Assembly (NCBI RefSeq): GCF_014898055.3
Contig: NW_023601433.1
Span: forward strand, 73,825,683 to 73,889,682
Source: Talpa occidentalis
Lineage: Eukaryota; Chordata; Mammalia; Eulipotyphla; Talpidae
Direction: 5' to 3'
Length of the DNA: 64,000 bases
The position numbers and the translations under genes are program-made. Below, piece by piece: positions 12,051 to 24,043 of the stretch (within the stretch, counting starts at the first letter, position 1; every line of letters starts with the position of its first letter). The notes under the pieces were generated by a model. The model was not told the origin of the DNA. It searched no databases and saw only the letters and a program-made list of their open reading frames with translations.

Positions 12051-12932
12051 GAGAAAACAAATCTTTTTTTTTAAATTCTTTTTTATTCACAATATAGGAT
12101 TTCTTCCCTCATGTGCAGTCACCATACTTCTTCCCCTCACCAAAGATGCCCACAGTCCTCCATCACACTCCACCCCAGTCTCCTCCCCCCGTCCACCATT
12201 CTCTACTCTTCCCCTCTACCCTTCCTGAATGTTTTAGATCTGTGGTCTGCTTTCAGGGGTCACTCTTACAGTTTGTCTTTGCCTGACCCTTTGCTTGGTT
12301 TTTCTAGATGCTACATAAAAGCGAAACCATCTGGTATTTATCTTTTCTCCTTCATTTAGAATAATCCCTTCTAGTTCCATGTTGCAGCAAATGACATGAG
12401 TTTATCTTTTTTGATTGCTGCATAGTATTCCATTGTGTATCCATATCACAGCTTCTTGATCCAGTCATCCTGGTGCATTTAGATTGTTTCCATATCTTGA
12501 CTATTATAAATAGTGCTGCTATAAACTTAGGAGTGCATGTTTCCTTTCAAATTAGAGTTTTTGTGCTCTTTGGATAGATAACCTAGGAGTGTAATCACTG
12601 GGTCATATGGTAGTTCCATTTTTAGTCTTTTGAGAATCTGTACACTTCTTTCCATAGGAACTGGGCCCTTCTACATTCCCACCAACAGTGTAATGGGATT
12701 CATTTTCCTCTCTACTGTCACCAGCACTTTGTTGTGTTTTTTTTTGACATGGACCATTCTCCTGGGCATGAGGTGGTATCTCATTGTGGTTTTGATTTGC
12801 ATTTCCGTGATGGTAAGTGATGATGCGAATTTTTTCATGTCTATTGGCCGTCACCTATGTCTTCTTTGGAGAAGGGCCTGTTTAGCTCTTCTGCCCATTT
12901 TTTGATTGGGTTGTCTGGAGAAAACTAATCTT
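12051..12932 (-). mobile_element. 5'-truncated L1, antisense, with 15-bp target duplication
   Basis: An 852-bp insert (12066-12917) runs from poly-T through a 3' UTR unlike the G-rich type elsewhere in the window, into antisense ORF2 end sequence (ATTGCTGCATAGTATTCCAT, GTAATCACTGGGTCATATGG, GGTGGTATCTCATTGTGG). Flanks GAGAAAACAAATCTT (12051-12065) and GAGAAAACTAATCTT (12918-12932) differ at one base. Confidence 0.9.
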
Positions 12933-15110
12933 AAGACCTTTTCCTGTGGTTCAGGAAACAATAACTGACTGACCTTGCAGCTATTGCCCTACTCTGGTTT
13001 AGTCTGCTGCAGCCAGAATAGAGTTCTTAGGTCTGAAAGACTGTCTCTTAGAACATCTCCGGACTGGAGGGGGAGGCACAGTGCTTGTATTTTCATTCAT
13101 CAAGCTTGAACTGTTTGTAAACAGGAGAGAATTGCATATAATTCAGTAAAGTGCACAGGCTTTATTTTATGGACCTTCTAGACTCCTATTTTAACTTTTT
13201 GCTTGTTTATTTTTTTCTCCATTCTTTTATCACAAACACTCAGCAAATATTTGTGCTGTGAATTGCCTGAAATAATATATAAGAACTGCCTCTTTTTTAC
13301 TTAATTACATATCATTTTTATTTTACTTTTGTGTTTTTGGTTTAAAAAGAAAATGGCTATATTTCAGAAAGCTATAATGAAAAAAAATTCAACTTTCGGC
13401 AAAACACTGCCAAAGAGATCAGAATTAAAATTCATTTACCTGTCCCAGTTAACTGAAGGGTAGACTTTGAGTTCTGCTGATGGGATTTAAAGTTGTTTTA
13501 GAATTTTAAAACTTTATTTAATATAAATATACTGAGAATATTTATATATTTGAGGATATTATTGTTCCCAGAAGCCCAGATGCACAGTTGCTACAAATTT
13601 AATAAATATCTTGAGATTGGATGCAAATTCATTGAGAAGCAAAATGTTTCCTTAATGCCAACATGTCCCTTGAATGTATTTGGATCCAGATGTTTTGGCC
13701 TCATTTGCTGAGTGGATGTAGCATTAGCCTGTCAGTTCCCTGCTGTTTGCCATTATTTAGTATTATTAGAGGCTGTAGGCATGCATACTCATTGGAAAAG
13801 TTGAAGAAAGACTTTAAATTGAGAAAGGTGCCATACTGCAGTCCCTGTCCAGAAATTCTGAGGCTAAAAGCAAAAAAAAAAAAAAAAGAAAAGAAACAAA
13901 ACCACAAAAACAAAGTGACTATATAAATAAAGCATTAGACTACTAATATTAAAAAACAGCTGAGTAGCTGATAGCAGTCCTACTTGTCCCTGGCTTTTGT
14001 ATTAGCTAACTGTCACTTGAGGTCCTTAAGCACATAATCTTCATTAAGGGCTATTTTTTCCTTCCAGGGAAGCATCCTACGAAACATGTATTATACAATT
14101 GGATATGCAAATTCTTTGGCAGTAACAGAGAACATAAATTTTATTTCCTAAGGTAATAGGGACCACACTACTATGGTCATAAATTCATTCTTAGTGCTGT
14201 GTTAACCTTGCACCCTTAGATTTAATCTGTAAATTATTATACTAAAGCTAATTTCTACTTTAACAGTAATAGCAGGATATAGTTTTTATGTTGTTTCTTA
14301 AAGCTGTTTGGAATTTTCTTTATAATAGGTGTATAAGAGATTTGCTTTTTGTCTAATTGCTGTGTAAACCATAGAATTTTAGCCTCTCCTGTTCTCAGAT
14401 TAGTAATGTCCTCCATAATTTAATGCTTATTGCTCTGGCCCCATAGAAATGGTTTGTTTGTGTTCATCAGCAAAGACTTGTACTCCCAAGTAACTAACAT
14501 ACAGATCCACTCTCAATCTACTTTTTCCTAGTTTTTAAAATATAAGAATTTAATGGCCAGAATTTTAAGATTTTTATGCCTAGATTCATAAATGAAATGG
14601 CAGTCTGTCGTTTTCATTTCTTACTCTATTGGTTTTAGAATTTTAGGATAGTATCATGAAATGATTTGGTTGTCTTATTTTCATATTAAGCAATTTGAAG
14701 AGATCAGGTCTAACTGATCCCTGAAAAGTTTGGTGAAATACATGTGAAACCACCTGGGCTTGTATATATTACAGTTGGATAAAGGGCAAGGAGTTGTGAT
14801 TCGCCATTTTGTAGTTGCTTGACCTTTGTTTTTTCTTTCTGTTGTTATACCAGAACTTTTAAAAAAATTTTTTTTTCTGAAATTTATGTAACCTAAAAAT
14901 ACTTTTCACTCATTCTTAAATTCACTATGAAATATGTGACCAGGTAAAGTCACATGTTACAGTGCTTTGTATCTGAAGTGACTTAAAAACTTCCTGATTC
15001 TGTCACTTCCCTCCGACAGTGGTGCTCTCTTGCATTTGAGGTCCACCATTCCTACCTTTCTAGATACGTTTCAACTGTGTATATATGTATGACTATACCA
15101 TATTAACAAT
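12933..15110. other. AT-rich intergenic stretch, nothing assigned
   Basis: No supported gene, RNA or named repeat. An A-run at 13870-13920 is a simple repeat. Confidence 0.45.
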
Positions 15111-15114
15111 TATT

Positions 15115-16800
15115 TGCATTTTCACATATGTTGGCATAAGATTTTTTATAGTGTTCCTTTTTCAAGCTCTGCAGCATCTTTAGCTATACTTCCCTTTTGT
15201 CTCTCTCATCTCATACACACACAAGACCAACCTTCTCACAACTTTGTATATTTTCTCTTTTTGGCTTTGTCCTTGATCTTCTATATTAACATATTAGCTT
15301 TAATTTTTGTTGTTTTCTGACTGGTTTTATTCTTTCCCTTATTTTCTCTCTTGATTCATTTTTTTTCCTAATTTCTCGATGTGGTCACCTAGCTCTGTTA
15401 CAATTCTTTACTAATTTTGGGTTGTTGGAAAAATCATGACATTTTATTCTCTGTTTTTCAAGCCAAAATGTGTCATGACCATTCTGAAAACTCAATATGT
15501 ACCAATACATACACTAGTATCATAGAGTGGGTATCCCTCCTTTTTGGGCCTCGTGCAGTTACGTATTTTCAATATTAGCCTTGAGTATAAACTTCTCTAA
15601 AGTGCCCCCTTAGCAGTAAGTATCTCACTAGCTTTTATGAAATTCAATTTTATACTTAAACTAGCGTATAATTTATATATTTCCTGAAAGTAGCATGTAA
15701 GCAGAAATAAAAATAATTGTGCATTTTACTTTATTAGGTGAAAGTAAACTTGTAGTTCATTGTGGAAACTTCTGGCCTTGAATAGAACAAATATAAAATA
15801 CCTCTGTCATAAATAACAGTAAACTCCAGAAACTCCCAAGGTGTCTATCAGTTTTAATGTGCAGTGTTTTCTCATTTATATTATGAATTCTTCCATGGTT
15901 CATGTTGTTGCATGCATTTTAAAATATCTAAGTGATTGACAACTTTTAAATTATCTTGTTATTGATGCTTGAGTTATATTGTGTTTGAATTAGGTGTGGT
16001 TGCAATTATGCTGATTTTTCAGTGTTTGCTGAGACTTGCTATGTGGCCTGTGTGTGGTCTGTTTCTGTAAGTTATTCCATGTTGCTTGTGAAGAATATAT
16101 TGATAGATTCTATCAGAGACTGAGTCGTGAATCTATTTCATAAACCTATTTGCTGAATTGTTTAAACCTGCTATATGCTTAATAATTTTGTCTGCTGTAT
16201 CAATTATAAAGAGCAGAGGGTGAAAGCTCCCATTTTGATAGTACAGTTTTCCAGACTTGCAGTTCTGCTGATTTTTACTTTGAGCTTTGAAGCTGCGTGG
16301 TTAGTTGCATGTAGGTTTAGAATTTTGTCTTTCTGCTAAAGTTTTTAAACATTTTAATATTAGAAAATGCATCTTTGTTTTTATTACTGTCTTTTACTTT
16401 AATATCTATTTTGCTAGTCCTTTTACTACCAATCATTGAGGGTCCTTATGCTTTGGTAGTTTTTTTTTTTCCCCCCCTTTCAAACAGCACAGTTTTTAAA
16501 GAGCATATTGCATATTGCCACCATCTATCACTCTCCTTTTCATTTGTTTAGTTTATTTACATCTATAATGACTTCTGTTTCTTATTTCTTTCATCTTACA
16601 TTTTCCTGCTTTTAATTAGTTTTTGTTGCTGTTCTTTCCTTTTTTTATTCCTTTACAGCAATTAAATTAAATTAAATTTTCCTCTCCTAACTTGTTTGGA
16701 AATATCTTCTATTACATTGCTTGTATGTGAGATTATACAAATTTAACTTATTTTAAAAATGATCTTCTCTTCCCAAACAACCTAGTACACTTTAATTCCC
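15115..16800 (-). mobile_element. Decayed L1 ORF2 sequence, antisense
   Basis: Scattered antisense ORF2 landmarks include TATGTTGGCATAAGATTTTT (15128 on), GTGTGTGGTCTGTTTCTGTA, TCAATTATAAAGAGCAGAGG, GCAGTTCTGCTGATTTTTAC and GAAGCTGCGTGGTTAGTTGC. It is very degenerate and stops near the likely TTC28 poly(A) site. Stretches between the landmarks are not individually assigned. Confidence 0.6.
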
Positions 16801-16830
16801 TTGTTTGCAGGTTTTTTTGTATTTTAATTT

Positions 16831-16881
16831 TTTATTGCCACCAAATGAGACAGTACTCTTGCTGTACAATCAGTATTTATT
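16831..16881 (-). terminator. Paired distal poly(A) signals of TTC28
   Basis: Two canonical AATAAA hexamers on the minus strand (complements TTTATT at 16876-16881 and 16831-16836) lie 45 bp apart. Downstream in the transcript the sequence becomes A-rich and then GT-rich (GTGTACTAGGTTGTTTGGG, about 16770-16800), the usual arrangement for cleavage and polyadenylation. Cleavage would fall near 16810-16820. Confidence 0.55.
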
Positions 16882-18375
16882 ACAACTTAGTCACATTTTA
16901 CCTCACTATTCCTTCACGGTCCTCAGACTTTAACATGTAAGATTGTTGCCGCCTTTCTGAAATAACTCCCTTTGAAGTTTTTTCACATATAAGGATCTGG
17001 TGGTAACGAACTTTGTCAAAACACTTCTACGACTGTAGAATTTTCTTGTCCTCCAACTTGATCACAGAAGATCAGAAACATCTGGTCACCTACATAACCA
17101 CGCACCAGCAGGCACCTAGCATCTCAGGGCTCTGAAGAAGCCCACAGGCAGGTGCACTCTGCTGTGTACTTTCTCTAGCTTTCATCCTGGTAAATGTGAG
17201 CCCACAGTGTATCTATAAGGACAAAACTCCAGAGAGAAATGTGCTTGTTAATGCCATATGACCCCAGTGTACTGCATAGAAACCTAGAAAATGTGGAATA
17301 TGTAAAGAAAATGATTCAGATATTGCACTTAAAATTGAGGGAATTCCATGCTTTAATAGACACTGAAATCACAAAGGAAGGCCAAGTGCCTTAGCAATCT
17401 CAATAAAAATATGAAGTTCTTTTTACAGGGTAAATTTCATAATATAAAAAGTTTAATGCCATCTGGAAACTGTAATTTACAAAAGAAGTCCACATAGGCC
17501 AAGGATGGCTAACACTGCATACAAGGGGTGTGAGTGCCAAGTAGGGAAGGCGTCTTAGGAGTGGAGAGGTGACCACAGGTGTCCTTACATGGAACATATT
17601 TGAAGGATCTTGCACAAATAAGGGCCCAGTTCACAAACACATGTACAATCATTTTAAATAAAACAACAAAATTATGATGAAAGTTACTGAATTTTCACAT
17701 TCTGCTTACTTTCAAAGCACACCAGATTATTGCATGGTGTTTTTTCCAACCTGAACTAAAACTGACAGTACTTACAATCCTTGTGGTAGGAGGTGGCGGT
17801 ACTTGCTCCGGTGATCACCTGCTGACATTCACTGGGATAGCCACCAGCGGGGTGAGGACAGATGCAGCACCTGTCTCCTGCTGAGACTCAGCAAGTATCA
17901 GTGTGGACCATGAATTGCTTAAAATGGGATGGTGGAGAGAACTATTTCATTTTACTACATACCAGTGTGCATCAAAATGTAAGTTTTAGTAGCTAAACTT
18001 GGTATTTTTGTGTTGCTGTTGTGACTTAGTTAAAAGCAGTAAAAGTAGTTGGTTAATTCACTGATGAGAATTAAGATAGAATCTACCACCTTGCAACTAA
18101 GGTTTCTGGGAGAGGGAGATTTTATTGCTTGGATTCGTGTCTTTCTGCTGATGTAAAAGAATGGGGCAGGCCATCCAATTTCCTGAGCTGTAAAGGAAAT
18201 CTATCCAATGTTATCTGCATATTACAAGGAGAAATAGTTCTATAAATTTTACCCACACCCATTGACTCCTTCCAAGTGGGGCAAAGAGCAGGAGTCATTT
18301 GCTTCTCTCCAGAGCTCCAGGTTCGCATGCATGCCAATTACTACATCCACAATGTGACACTTTTCTTTCACCTAC

Positions 18376-18568
18376 CAGGAGTCAACAAACTTTTTTCGAA
18401 AAGGTCAGATATTAGATAATTCAGGCTTTGTAGGTCAAGAGGCAAAATCAATTATGTAGGGTCTTATATAACTATTTAAAAATGTATAGTCCATTCTTAG
18501 CTCATCGCCATAAAAAAAACAGGCCACTGACCAGACTTAGCCTCTGGGTCATAGTTTGTCAACCCCTG
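18376..18568. mobile_element. hAT/Charlie-type MITE in 3' UTR
   Basis: A 193-bp element with matching terminal inverted repeats: CAGGAGTCAACAAAC at the left and, on the other strand, CAGGGGTTGACAAAC at the right. Internal sequence (AGGCTTTGTAGGTCA, AAAAAACAGGCCACTGACC) resembles a common non-autonomous mammalian hAT family whose ends read CAGGGGTCGGCAAAC. I do not assign a subfamily. The right flank ATCTACAC fits a hAT target site; the left flank matches it only partly. Confidence 0.7.
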
Positions 18569-19082
18569 ATCTACACCAAAAAATCTGTGAGTTATACCAT
18601 TTAATATCATTGTAAGTGTATACTTTTTTCACTGTAGCCTGAAAAATCTACTTTAATTTAATATTCATTTCACTTGTATAGAAAACACCAAGAATGACAT
18701 AAAGAAGGGGTGATACTACAGTGATTTTTAAGTTGGTCCGATTATTTCAATATCCTTGTTTCCCCTTATTGAAGCTTGTATCTAGGCCCCTCTCCCCCCT
18801 AAAAAAAATCACATTTGGCTTTTCAACATGAAACCTAAAACAACAGTGTACTGAGGACTAATACCAGGTTCGCTTCCACAAGTCCTCCTCGCTGGCTTGG
18901 CGACCATGGGACGCATCTGGGTGTGGAAAGGGATGTGCTAGAGGTGGGCGTGTGGCCTTCCCCTGTCCTCAAGGATGGAGCAGACCCACGCCTTTCCTCC
19001 AGGGCTCCTTGGCACTTGGGAAAGAGGCTGAGAAAGGAACAGCCTAACTATCTACATATGGACTCAGAGATTTACTTTGAGG

Positions 19083-19088
19083 TTTATT
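19083..19088 (-). terminator. Possible proximal poly(A) signal
   Basis: An AATAAA on the minus strand (complement TTTATT) lies about 2.0 kb after the stop codon, with only weak GT content after it. Another AATAAA lies at 18121-18126 and an ATTAAA at 19626-19631. These could give shorter 3' UTR isoforms; use is unproven. Confidence 0.25.
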
Positions 19089-20866
19089 TTTTGTAGTTGA
19101 GGACCTGATTCTGTTATGTAAATGCACAGTGCTATAACTTGGCTTCATTTGCTACACTGGTACTTTCATTACCATTTTTTCCCCTATTGACATAAAGACA
19201 ACCTCAGAGTTGCTTGCTGCTTTCATAAAATATTTCTTTTCTGATGTTGGGATCAGGGTTAGACTGGGACATCCTTATTGTTTGCTTTCATCAACATGGC
19301 TGTTGAGGTAAACTCAAAAGTCTCTATGACATAGCTTAAGAGAATATCACAAATTGGATAAATAACCTTTTCTCTTCAGAGTACACCAAGAAACAGGGCA
19401 AGTGGTCATTCTGTGAGATCCTATTCAAGGTTAAAAGCTCTGACTGGGCATCTTGATGTCAGTGTCCCTTTTGCCAGCCCCTCATGTCCAGTCTACATGT
19501 TGCTGGTATCCTGGGCCATACACCCTCACAGTCAGGCTGGTAGGATTTTCATTTTAGAATAATTTAAAAGACTTAAATTCTCCAACTTAACTTAGTACTA
19601 ATATGATTTCTCAGCATTTCATTTCTTTAATAAAATAAATTAATGGTTCCCCTACATAGACTATTCTTTTATCTCCTCCTAGCAGGGGGCATTTCAGTTC
19701 ACTGTCACAGCTGTGGGGAAGTCTTTAGTTTTCCAGGGAATCTACTGCCCAGCAATGGTCAGATGTCTGTCCCAGCAGAGACCCCTGCTTCTCAGACTGT
19801 AAACATTAAGCCTTCCATGGCAGGGGAGGACCTTGTCCTTCAGACCACAGCGTGAGTGGCAATTGTCACAGCTAAAGTGACAGTCCATATGCAGCTCACA
19901 GGTAGGGTGCCGGGTTTAGGGGAATCTGGCAAGAGATTTAGAGAGAAGAGGTTTTAGAGTTCTGGAGTTAGAAAAAGAATAAAATTAAGCAGCTAATAAA
20001 GGGAATAGGAGCTGGAAGGCTAGATTTTGGTTAAATCTAGTTAGCCATGGGATGATTTTTTTTTTTTTTTTGCTTATAAAGAAACTGAGTAATTTCAGCC
20101 TTTCCCCCAAACTTGATAATTACTTATGGATGACTATTCAAAATTTGACATTTTAAAAAACGTGTTGAGCTTTAAAAATAATAGCTATAAATGCAAAGTA
20201 CTATTGATAATAAAACCAAGTTGTTTATCCACGTACAAAAAAGGTCAGTAATGTTTTAAAAGCACAAAGTTGCATTTTAAATCACAATTGCATAGTTTTA
20301 AAATGCCTGGATAAGAGTTACGTAAGTTTTTTAAGAAAATTCAAGTTTGGTTGACAGTGAGGCCCAAAGGCTATTGGTAGAGCTCAATGGAGCAGAGTTC
20401 AGGATGGAAGCACTATTTCAATGTGAATTATTGCATTATTACAGTGATGTTACAATATCATGAAACCAAAATTGCTGTAATTGTAAATCATTTTAAAAAT
20501 TGCCATTTTTAAAACCATCATTCTGTTTTTTGGCTAAAGTAATGCTTTGATGTAGAATTCTACAGATTTTGTATATCCCACCCCCAACCAGCACCTGAAT
20601 GCCTTAAAAAAGCTCTTTTGTATTTCTGTGTATAAAAGGTACTGCATATATACCTCTTAGCAAAATATGCGCTCCCTTTCCTCTTCCCACCCCAGAACCA
20701 TGACCATTTTTTGTACAAAAATCCTGTTGAAAAGTCACATCAAAGATGAGAAGCTGGGAGTTCAAAGGTAAACATTTGGTGAAGTGTGTAGAAAAATTCC
20801 ATGAGCCTCCTGCACCAACCCCACAGAAGTCCTTGGCTTATGGTGAATCTGGTCTGAGCCACCAGC

Positions 20867-20917
20867 TGTGTGTGTGTGTGTGTGTGCGTGCGCGTACACA
20901 CACACACACACACGTGC
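20867..20917. repeat. (TG)10-CGTGCGCGT-(AC)9 alternating inverted repeat
   Basis: A perfect alternating purine-pyrimidine tract of 51 bp. Ten TG units (20867-20886) are followed by a 9-bp CG-rich centre and nine AC units (20896-20913). The two arms are complementary, so the minus-strand transcript (3' UTR of TTC28, about 144 bases after the stop) can fold into a hairpin of about 18 bp. As DNA it is a strong Z-form candidate. Confidence 0.95.
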
Positions 20918-21060
20918 TCACAACTGCTGGAAAGCACCCCATGGTGAGGTGGCTGGTGGCTATGTGGAGTGACCGCACTCAGATGAGGGAGTAGGCCCAT
21001 GTGAATGCAGAGACCTTCTCTATGGATTACTGTAGTGAGTCAGAGAGTATAAAAGATGAT

Positions 21061-22679
21061 TTAGCATTTGGAGGAAGGGAAAAATCTTCCTGGGGACAGA
21101 AACTTGTATCCATTTCCAGAAGGAAGTCTCAGAGGGCGTGTGGGAGCTGTAGCAGGTAGGCCAGCGGGCAGTGGCAGCGTGCTCAGTGTGGTGGTCTCCG
21201 TGCGCCAGTGTCCGTTGGGAGGGGCTTTTTGTGGTGTTTCTCCATGTTGCTGCAAAGATAGCTCCTTAAGTTCAAGCTTGTCTACTCCTTCCTCCTTCTT
21301 GTTGTGCCGAGGTGACAAATTTAATAGACTGAGGACATCTCTTTTGGACGTCATTGTTCCAGGTGTTCCACGGAATATTTTCATTGGTCCTGTTGAATGC
21401 TGGGGTGTGCTCTGCCAAAACATCTTCAGGTTGTGGACTGCCTGCACCTTTTCATCAATGGCTGCCATTTTCAGTTTGTCTATGTCGGGGGCATCAGCTG
21501 GACTTGAGCGAGCAGAACCAGCTGAGGAGTAGGAAAGAGCTGGGGATGGTGCACTGCCAGCAGGAGACTGATGGCCTGAGCTTGGGGACATGTTCCTTGG
21601 TGACTTGGAAATGTGCGCACTGTAGGGAGAACTGGGATACTTTAGTTTAAAGAGAGGCTGGTCAGTCAGGGAAGTCTGGGAGTCGGAGCTGGGTGACGGC
21701 CGGCCAGGGCTGTCTTTGACGGACGCCTCTGAGGTGGTTGGGCTGCTGTATCCTGAGCTCACCTTGGGTAGGGATGAACTTCTGGCCGGGGGCTTTGGTT
21801 TAACAGTGACTGGCGATGGCTGGCTCTTCGGATGGGAAAGGGCAGGCCTACTGAATGCACTTGTTTCGGATGCTCTGAAGACGGCAGCACTGTTTGGCAC
21901 AGAAATGCCTTCTTCTGGGTTATTACTCTTGGTGGTTTGACTGCCACCCCTCTGAAGGCGCTCCACAGCAATGAGATGACTCTGTGTCTCTTCTAGAATT
22001 TTCTGGGCCAACTCTTGCGGGTCAAGTTTTGGGTTGCTTTCTTCTTGTGACTTCACGGTACTGTCTGTTTCTGTGCTAGACTGGTCGGATTCTCCTGTAT
22101 CTGAACTTGCTAGTTTTCCCACCTTTTGGAAAGGTGAGTTTGGGCTGGGGATCAGAGTCATTTTAACTGGGGAATTGGGAGTGCTTATGCTCCCCTTGGA
22201 GCTCACTGACACTTTCACACCTCCAGCTGCCCCATCCCGGGATTGTCTATGATCTGGTGAGAAACGCATCTTCCTGTTGTCTTGGTAGGCTGCCAAAGGC
22301 TCAGTGCTGATGATGGAAAACCCTTCATATTCTTCTTCATCTTTGCTGCCTGCAGGGCGGGTCTGGGGGGACAACTGGCTTCTTGGCAAGGTGGATCTCT
22401 GTGGGTAAGCATTCTTGGACCTGTCATAGTCCTGACGTCCTCGGGGGCCCCCACCTTCCGACCCACCTTCGGACTTGGAGACAAAGCTCATTGAGGAGGC
22501 AATGGAGCTCAGGCTATACACAGAGATGGCATCAGAGGCAATGCTGTCGGCGCCCGTGGGAGAGAAGGGTGGGTGCTGGTAGCCCAAGGGCAGGGCATTG
22601 GAGACAGACTGGGCTGATGCCAGAGACTCCAGGGAGGATGAGCTGTCAAGGCTGAGGCGCTTAGGCAGCTCGGTGGAAT
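21061..22679 (-). CDS. TTC28: TTC28 terminal coding exon (Ser/Pro-rich tail and stop)
   Basis: The 1619 coding nt of the last exon complete Asp628 and encode residues 629-1166, then a TAA stop at 21061-21063. The acceptor is GTCTTGTCTTAG. The tail is dominated by Ser, Pro, Thr and Gly, with many SP/TP sites that fit proline-directed kinases, and looks intrinsically disordered. Two stretches stand out as helical: about 845-871 (DPQELAQKILEETQSHLIAV) and about 1025-1051 (DIDKLKMAAIDEKVQAVHNL). A Pro-rich, basic segment KPKPPARSSSLPK near 921-933 resembles an SH3 ligand. The protein ends FFPSSKC. I recognise the sequence as the TTC28 C-terminus; Aurora B and midzone links come from the literature. 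Confidence 0.97.
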
Positions 22680-23279
22680 CTAAGACAAGACACAGAGCCC
22701 GGGGGGTGGGTGGCAGTTAGACTTCTATGTGGTTTTGATACTTTCTTTGTTAAACACACAAGCATCTTTATTTGCATAGTAGCTAGCAATTAATTATGCA
22801 CTGCTACTAATATATAACTTGAGTTAATCTCATAATTTTGAAAAACACGGTCCTATAAGAAAAAGTAGTAAATCTTACGGGAACAAAACACCCTGCTAGA
22901 GGTGACATCCCCACATACCACTGACCCCTCAGCATGCCTATCTCTACTCTGTTCCTGTATCACAGGATCCCATACCTACCTCATGTTTTGACTGGGGCCT
23001 CTGGGCAATCTTTGCTGTCCCCTGTCCTAAACCCAGACCTCCATCCCATTTCAGGCACAGGACCAATCATTCCACATTCCAGCAACTGCCTTGCAAGTTT
23101 TTTATAGTTGTTCTCGGCATTGCCTCTCCTAACTTCTTAACCCAGTCCATTTAGGCTTTTGTCCTCCTAGTTTTCATAAAGGCCACCAGTGATGTCCACA
23201 CTGTCAAACCCAGAGTTCACTGCTCAGTTCTGCAGAGTGGACATGCCCTCACCATTCCATCCCAGACTATTCCTCACCT

Positions 23280-23640
23280 GTGTGACCTTTGAACCTGAAT
23301 ACACATTCATATCTCCATGCTGGCCTCTCCTTGAACTCTAAACTTAAACCAGCTGCCTGTGTAGGTATCTAATAGGTATTTCAAAATTAAAACTGTCCAA
23401 GATGGAATTCAAACCCATTCCTGCCACTTTCAAGGTCTCAGCAAAAGGCAGTCTCATTCTGGCAGCTATTTCAAAAAAAAACAGGGTATCACCTTTAACC
23501 CTCTCTTTCTGATGTATATTCTTCAGCAGATCCTATTGGTTCTGTCTTGACTACCCCGAGACAGCATTTTGTCTTCACACTGCAGCCAGCCTGGCACTTT
23601 GAGAACATCAGGCAGGTAGGTGTCCTAGCAGGCCCACCCT
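23280..23640 (+). mobile_element. L2 LINE remnant
   Basis: Colinear L2-like landmarks: CTGTCCAAGATGGAATTCAA, CACCTTTAACCCTCTCTTTC, AGATCCTATTGGTTCTGTCT and CACACTGCAGCCAGCCTGGC. It is heavily mutated and inside the last TTC28 intron. Limits are approximate. Confidence 0.55.
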
Positions 23641-23792
23641 GTCACCATGTGCCCTAACCTCTGCTCTACCCTCTCACTTTCTAGTCCCTCAACTCTGCTC
23701 TCTGTTCTTCCTAGAACTTGGCAGCACTCTCATCTAATATACTGGGTATATTTTAATGGTCTCCTCTGCAGGGAGTTCTTGTTTGCTGCTCT

Positions 23793-23797
<5 letters not shown>

Positions 23798-23823
<26 letters not shown>

Positions 23824-23848
23824 GCACGCACGCACACACGCGCACGCG
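23798..23848. repeat. (CA)n microsatellite with CG-containing end
   Basis: AC units from 23798 grade into ACGC/CGCG units near 23823-23848. It is intronic. Confidence 0.95.
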
Positions 23849-23935
23849 ATGATTCACATTCCCCCCCCCCCTCCAAACACAGCTAAGTGTGTTGACATCT
23901 GCCCACAGGAGGCGCCCAAGGAGAGCAGCTCTTAC

Positions 23936-24043
23936 CAAAGAGAGCAAGCAGGGACTGAAGTGCAAAGTGCATGGTTCGTCTGTTGGCTTGTTTCCCGGTT
24001 TTCAGTATTACTTCTTCCTGACCAACCTCACAGAGATCAAAAC
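23936..24043 (-). CDS. TTC28: TTC28 coding exon n-1
   Basis: This 108-nt exon completes Gly592, encodes residues 593-627 and gives the first base of Asp628. The acceptor is TTTGTTCCTCCAG and the donor GTAAGAGC. The peptide begins FDLCEVGQEEVILKTGKQAN and ends FALQSLLALF. It is the last structured-looking part before the disordered tail. The final intron downstream is 1.26 kb and carries a CA repeat and L2-like sequence. Confidence 0.95.

Larger units (their letters stand above)
16812..21060 (-). other. TTC28: Probable TTC28 3' untranslated region (about 4.25 kb)
   Basis: The minus strand downstream of the TAA stop has no further credible exon. It runs to a plausible gene end where two AATAAA hexamers (complement at 16876-16881 and 16831-16836) are followed by a GT-rich stretch at about 16770-16800. 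Within it lie the (TG)10/(AC)9 inverted repeat, a hAT-type MITE (18376-18568), several weaker poly(A) hexamers, and a Pumilio-type TGTAGATA (complement 19049-19056). The exact end is inferred; a shorter 3' UTR using an upstream signal is possible. Transcript ends would settle it. Confidence 0.55.
22680..23935 (-). other. TTC28 last intron (1256 bp)
   Basis: GT-AG intron (GTAAGA...TTAG on the minus strand). It contains an L2-like segment at about 23280-23640 and a CA repeat at 23798-23848, then a C-run at about 23863-23872. No other gene is seen. Confidence 0.85.
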
